A stretch of 8,323 nucleotides of DNA. Source: Pseudomonadota bacterium. GTDB lineage: Bacteria > Pseudomonadota > Alphaproteobacteria > JAAXGF01. Below, one piece after another: positions 5,238-8,323 of this stretch. The position numbers and the translations under genes were made by a program. The stretch's first letter is position 1; every line of letters starts with the position of its first letter. The notes beneath the pieces were generated by a model, which worked only from the letters and a program-made list of their open reading frames with translations, searched no databases and was not told the DNA's origin. The stretch covers positions 1 through 8,323 of the forward strand of contig JADFMW010000121.1 of NCBI GenBank assembly GCA_022563655.1. The letters are read 5' to 3'.

Positions 5238-7315
5238 TCCGCCACGCTCCCGGCTACCTGGCCACCCTCGTCGCGGCGGTGCTGGTGTTCGTGTTCATCG
5301 CCTATCCGCTGGGCTCGGTGCTGCTCGAAAGTTTCGTGGTGAGCAAGCCGATGTCGGTATTCGAGCTGCGCGAGATGACCCGCGACGCGCTCGACCGGAT
5401 GGACCCCACCGACCGCGAAAAGACCGTGCGGCGCTGGGTGGCAACGGCCAAGCCCAAGGCCCGGATGGCGGCCATCGCCGCGGCATTGAAACTCATCGGC
5501 GAGGAGGTCCCGTGGGACCGCAAGGCGCCGTTCGATGATCAGATAGCCGACGCCGAGGCGGCCGTCGCCGCCCTCGGGCCGGACAAACGCGCCCGCTTCG
5601 AGGAGCAGCTTCCGATCTCGATCGTCATGCTGCACAAGCGCATCCCGCTCGCCTTCAAGATCAAGAAAAGGCTTTCCCAGGAGGAATTCGACCGGCTGCG
5701 CACGGGCGCCAACGAGAGCTTCGGGCTCACACACTACCTCTCCATATTCGAGGAGCCGAGGCTGCAAAAAGCAGCCAGGAACAGTATTTTCCTGTCGCTC
5801 ATCACCTGCCTGATCACGACCTTCGTGGCCTATGTCCTGGCGTACGGCGTCAACCGGCGCGCCGTGCCCATGCCCAACCTGGTGCGTTACGGCACCTTGA
5901 CGCCGCTGGTCTCGCCGCCGGTCATGATCGCCACCGCGGCGATCCTGCTGTTCGGGCGCAACGGAGTCGTCACCAAGGAGTTCCTCGACGGCACCCTGGG
6001 CTGGATCGACGCCAAGGAGACCAACCTTTACGGCCTGGGCGGGGTCATCGTGGCCCAGGTTTTCAGCTTCCTGCCGCCGGCCTTCATCATCCTCGATAAC
6101 GTGCTGTCCAAGCACGACGGCCGGGTGGAGGAGGCGGCGGCCAGCCAGGGCGCGAGCCCGTGGCAGGTCTTCACGCGCGTCTCGCTGCCGCTGTCGGTGC
6201 CGGGGCTGAGGCGCACCGTCATCCTGGTCTTCATCCTCGCCATGACCGACTTCGGCAACCCGCTGGTGATCGGCAAGGACCTGCCCAACCTTGCCGGGGT
6301 GCTCTACAACGAGATCATCGGCTTCCAGAACACCGAGCTGTCGGCCGCCTTGGCGGTGTGGATGATCGTGCCGGCGCTGTCGATCTACTTCCTGCTCGAA
6401 GGCATCGGCCGGCGCAAACGCTATGACACCGGCGATTCAGGCGGCGGACCGCCCGAGCTGCCGGTGCCGCTTCCGGCCAAGGTCATGATCGCCGTCGTCG
6501 CCGTCGCCGTCCTGTCGCTCATCGCCGTCTTGTACGGCACCATCTTCCTGGCGTCCTTCATCAAGATCTGGGGGGTCGACAATTCGCTCACGATTACCCA
6601 CTACACGACGGGCAGTGCGGTGGCCGGGTTCGTTTCCGAATACCACGGCGTGGGGGTGGTGTGGGAGAGCGTCAAGGTGGCTGTGATCGCGGCGCCGCTG
6701 GGCGGTCTGCTGGCGTTGGTGATCGCCTACATCGTCGAGCGGGTGCGCCCCGTGGGCGGCAACCTGCTCAGCTTCGCCGCCCTGACACCGGCCATCCTGC
6801 CCGGCGTCATCTTCGGCATCGGCTACATCGTCGCGTTCAATTTCCCCTTCGGCATGAAGGAGCTGGCGCTGACCGGCACGCGCGCGATCCTGGTCCTCAA
6901 TCTGCTTTTCGGTCACATCTACCTGGGTGTGCTGGTGGGACGGGCGATGCTGCAGCGGCTCGACGCATCCGTCGATGAAGCGGCGGAGATCCTGGGCGCA
7001 TCGCTCATACAGCGGTTCACGAAGGTGACTCTGCCGATGATGCGCCACGCCGCCCTGCTGGCGACCCTGTTCGTGTTCGTCGAGGCAATGACCAGCTTGT
7101 CGGCGATCGTCTTCCTGGTCAGCCCCGGCAACGACCTCGCGGCGAAAGCCATCCTCGACGAAGCGGTCGCCTCCTATTACGGCATCGCCAGCGCCATGAG
7201 CGTCACCATGCTGCTCATCGTGTTTAGCGTGATGGGCGCCATGTGGTGGTTCGAGACGCGCGGCCCGGCGTGGGCGCGCATGGGCGCCCGCGTCACTGCG
7301 GCGGCGCGCGCGTGA
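5234..7315 (+). CDS. Fused double-domain ABC transporter permease with large periplasmic insertion
   Basis: This 693-residue inner-membrane protein carries two binding-protein-dependent permease domains. I count about 12 hydrophobic helices: near 11-33, 183-206, 219-240, 266-289, 327-347 and 368-390, then 416-441, 477-501, 511-535, 551-570, 607-629 and 651-673. Each half has the EAA loop that docks on the ATPase: EEAAASQGASPWQVFTRVSLP (from 299) and DEAAEILGASLIQRFTKVTLP (from 581). Fused permeases of the FbpB/ThiP/PhnU type are usually about 500-560 residues; here about 130 hydrophilic, Lys/Arg/Glu-rich residues (about 37-165) lie between helices 1 and 2, predicted periplasmic if the N-terminus is inside. 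AfuB-type sugar-phosphate permeases are, as I recall, similarly long. The ATG overlaps the ATPase stop (ATGA) with no strong ribosome binding site. Open frame upstream of 5234 is an ATPase shadow. Confidence 0.93.
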   Translation: MIRHAPGYLATLVAAVLVFVFIAYPLGSVLLESFVVSKPMSVFELREMTRDALDRMDPTDREKTVRRWVATAKPKARMAAIAAALKLIGEEVPWDRKAPFDDQIADAEAAVAALGPDKRARFEEQLPISIVMLHKRIPLAFKIKKRLSQEEFDRLRTGANESFGLTHYLSIFEEPRLQKAARNSIFLSLITCLITTFVAYVLAYGVNRRAVPMPNLVRYGTLTPLVSPPVMIATAAILLFGRNGVVTKEFLDGTLGWIDAKETNLYGLGGVIVAQVFSFLPPAFIILDNVLSKHDGRVEEAAASQGASPWQVFTRVSLPLSVPGLRRTVILVFILAMTDFGNPLVIGKDLPNLAGVLYNEIIGFQNTELSAALAVWMIVPALSIYFLLEGIGRRKRYDTGDSGGGPPELPVPLPAKVMIAVVAVAVLSLIAVLYGTIFLASFIKIWGVDNSLTITHYTTGSAVAGFVSEYHGVGVVWESVKVAVIAAPLGGLLALVIAYIVERVRPVGGNLLSFAALTPAILPGVIFGIGYIVAFNFPFGMKELALTGTRAILVLNLLFGHIYLGVLVGRAMLQRLDASVDEAAEILGASLIQRFTKVTLPMMRHAALLATLFVFVEAMTSLSAIVFLVSPGNDLAAKAILDEAVASYYGIASAMSVTMLLIVFSVMGAMWWFETRGPAWARMGARVTAAARA

Positions 7316-7372
7316 TGTAGCGCCGGTCGCCGCGCGGCGGGCGGCGAAAGTCTGACGGGGAGGAAAGCGAGC

Positions 7373-8317
7373 ATGCCGGACCTCAACATCTACACCTGCA
7401 ACTGGACCCTGGCGCCGCTGATGGACACGGTGGAGGCCGCGCGGTTCACCGCGAAGCAAAGCTTCGCCGGCATCGAGCTGGAGTGCGAGCCCCTCGACTT
7501 CTGGCCGACGACATTGCCCCAGGCGACCGTCGGCGAACTGACCGCCATCGGCGAGGCCGAAGGCATCGGCTACACCCTTCACGCCCCCGACGTCATCAAT
7601 GCGGCGACGGCGCTACCCGAGGCGCGGGCCCGCGACGACGAGATATTGCGACGCTTGGTCGACTTGGCCGTCCGCCTGTCGAGCCCGGTGGTGGGCGTTC
7701 ACCCCGGCGTCGCCGAGACCCTGTTCTCTCTGGACTGGCGGGGCGTACCCTACGCGACCGCCCGCTTCGACCGCGCACGCCTGTTGGACGACGCCCGCGA
7801 GCGCGCCGTGGAAACCTTGGCCCGCTGGGGCGAGCAGTGCGCCGAGGCGGGCCTGACCCTGACCGTGGAGAACGAGGTTCACACCCGCCACACGGTAGCG
7901 CCGACGGCCGCGATTCTGGCCTCGATGGTCGTCGCCGCGGGCCGCGATAAGGTCAAGGTCAATCTCGACACCGGCCACGCCTTCATCGGCGGCGGCCTGG
8001 CCGAGGAGTTCGCGGTGCTCGCCGACCACATCGTCCACATGCACTTGGACGACGGGCGCAAGCGGGGGGTCAGCGAACACCTGCCGCTGGGTGAGGGCGT
8101 GGCCGATTTCACGCCGCTCGCCGGTTTCATGAGGTCCTTCGGGGGCGCCCTGGTGCTGGAGATCTTCGCCCCCGAGCGTCCGGTCGAGGCGACGCTCGAG
8201 AGCCGCGAGTTCCTGATGCGGGTGGTGGCTGGAACACCGCGGGCCGGCCCGGGTGCGGCTGGGGGCGCCCGCGCGCGCGGGCGTCGTCAACCGGCCTCGA
8301 ACAGCCCAAGTAGGTAG
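7373..8317 (+). CDS. TIM-barrel sugar phosphate isomerase/epimerase-like protein (AP endonuclease 2 family)
   Basis: This 314-residue cytoplasmic protein belongs to the xylose isomerase-like TIM-barrel superfamily, whose members isomerise, epimerise or dehydrate sugars and inositols or cut DNA at abasic sites. Strand-end motifs are visible: GIELECEP (33-40), YTLHAPD (67-73), VVGVHPG (106-112), LTVENE (163-168), VNLDTGHA (196-203), VHMHLDDG (221-228), PLGEGVADF (238-246) and VLEIF (261-265). Glu166, Asp199, His202 or His224 and Glu263 are the likely metal ligands. The conserved fold ends near residue 287; the last 27 residues are a Gly/Ala/Arg/Pro-rich tail without family resemblance. GGGGAGG (7357-7363) is a good ribosome binding site. 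It lies 57 bp after the permease gene, so it probably acts on the imported compound. The substrate is unknown. A short weak GC palindrome occupies the gap. Confidence 0.85.
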   Translation: MPDLNIYTCNWTLAPLMDTVEAARFTAKQSFAGIELECEPLDFWPTTLPQATVGELTAIGEAEGIGYTLHAPDVINAATALPEARARDDEILRRLVDLAVRLSSPVVGVHPGVAETLFSLDWRGVPYATARFDRARLLDDARERAVETLARWGEQCAEAGLTLTVENEVHTRHTVAPTAAILASMVVAAGRDKVKVNLDTGHAFIGGGLAEEFAVLADHIVHMHLDDGRKRGVSEHLPLGEGVADFTPLAGFMRSFGGALVLEIFAPERPVEATLESREFLMRVVAGTPRAGPGAAGGARARGRRQPASNSPSR

Positions 8318-8323
8318 TCGCGG
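8287..8323 (-). CDS. Possible C-terminal end of a convergent gene (partial)
   Basis: On the minus strand the right edge reads RDYLLGLFEAG and then TGA (8287-8289). The eleven residues look like a natural amphipathic C-terminus, and the G/C-biased codons fit. It would overlap the atypical tail of the TIM-barrel gene by 31 bp in a tail-to-tail arrangement. With so little sequence no family can be named. Its resemblance to SREFLMRVVAG near the end of the TIM-barrel fold hints at a related protein but may be chance. Confidence 0.35.
   Translation of the reverse strand, partial: RDYLLGLFEAG

Noticed and set aside
3073..7315. Annotation of the transporter as a ferric iron system (fbpABC or afuABC)
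   Set aside because: The binding protein shows no adjacent Tyr-Tyr iron-coordinating pair, no iron-responsive box is visible, and a sugar-metabolism-like enzyme is linked. I therefore gave no gene symbols.
1..8323. CRISPR array, toxin-antitoxin pair, defence system or transposon
   Set aside because: There are no regularly spaced direct repeats, no small overlapping gene pair with matching families, and no terminal inverted repeats flanking a transposase. All sizeable genes are accounted for by known families.

Overview
The window is GC-rich DNA from a bacterium that is most likely an alphaproteobacterium (Rhodospirillales-like). This is inferred from the G/C-biased third codon positions, the alphaproteobacterial style of the OxyR N-terminus, the tRNA-Ser with an encoded CCA, and a DUF6285-type protein. 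It looks like ordinary chromosome. I see no transposase, phage gene, toxin-antitoxin pair, CRISPR array or compositional island.

Left part (1-2456). The 3' end of a DUF6285-like gene runs convergently into, and overlaps by 28 bp, an oxyR gene on the minus strand. oxyR is divergent from dps, which is followed 23 bp later by a Prx5-type peroxiredoxin gene. The 126-bp oxyR-dps spacer is AT-rich on the oxyR side, with overlapping dyads suited to a LysR-type operator. It also holds a strong hairpin just upstream of the dps ribosome binding site. Together these form a compact peroxide-defence locus: sensor (OxyR with both redox cysteines), iron-sequestering DNA protector (Dps) and thiol peroxidase.

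Middle (2457-3072). A likely terminator hairpin after the peroxiredoxin gene is followed by a cluster of related palindromes abutting the 3' end of a minus-strand tRNA-Ser(UGA). About 330 bp without a convincing gene follows, containing small perfect palindromes and probably the promoter of the next operon.

Right part (3073-8323). A four-gene plus-strand operon encodes a periplasmic binding protein of the Fe3+/2-aminoethylphosphonate/sugar-phosphate group, an ABC ATPase with a C-terminal TOBE-like region, and a fused double permease. The fourth gene encodes a TIM-barrel sugar phosphate isomerase/epimerase-like enzyme. A 14-bp hairpin separates the binding-protein gene from the ATPase gene. 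The ATPase and permease genes overlap by ATGA. The permease carries about 130 extra hydrophilic residues between its first two membrane helices, predicted to be periplasmic. The binding protein shows no adjacent Tyr-Tyr iron-binding pair. With the linked TIM-barrel enzyme, this favours a phosphorylated organic ligand (sugar phosphate or phosphonate) over iron. At the right edge a probable minus-strand gene ends inside the tail of the TIM-barrel gene.

The most notable points are the unusual permease insertion with its enzyme partner, and the intercistronic hairpin. Nothing here is demonstrably a wholly new system.
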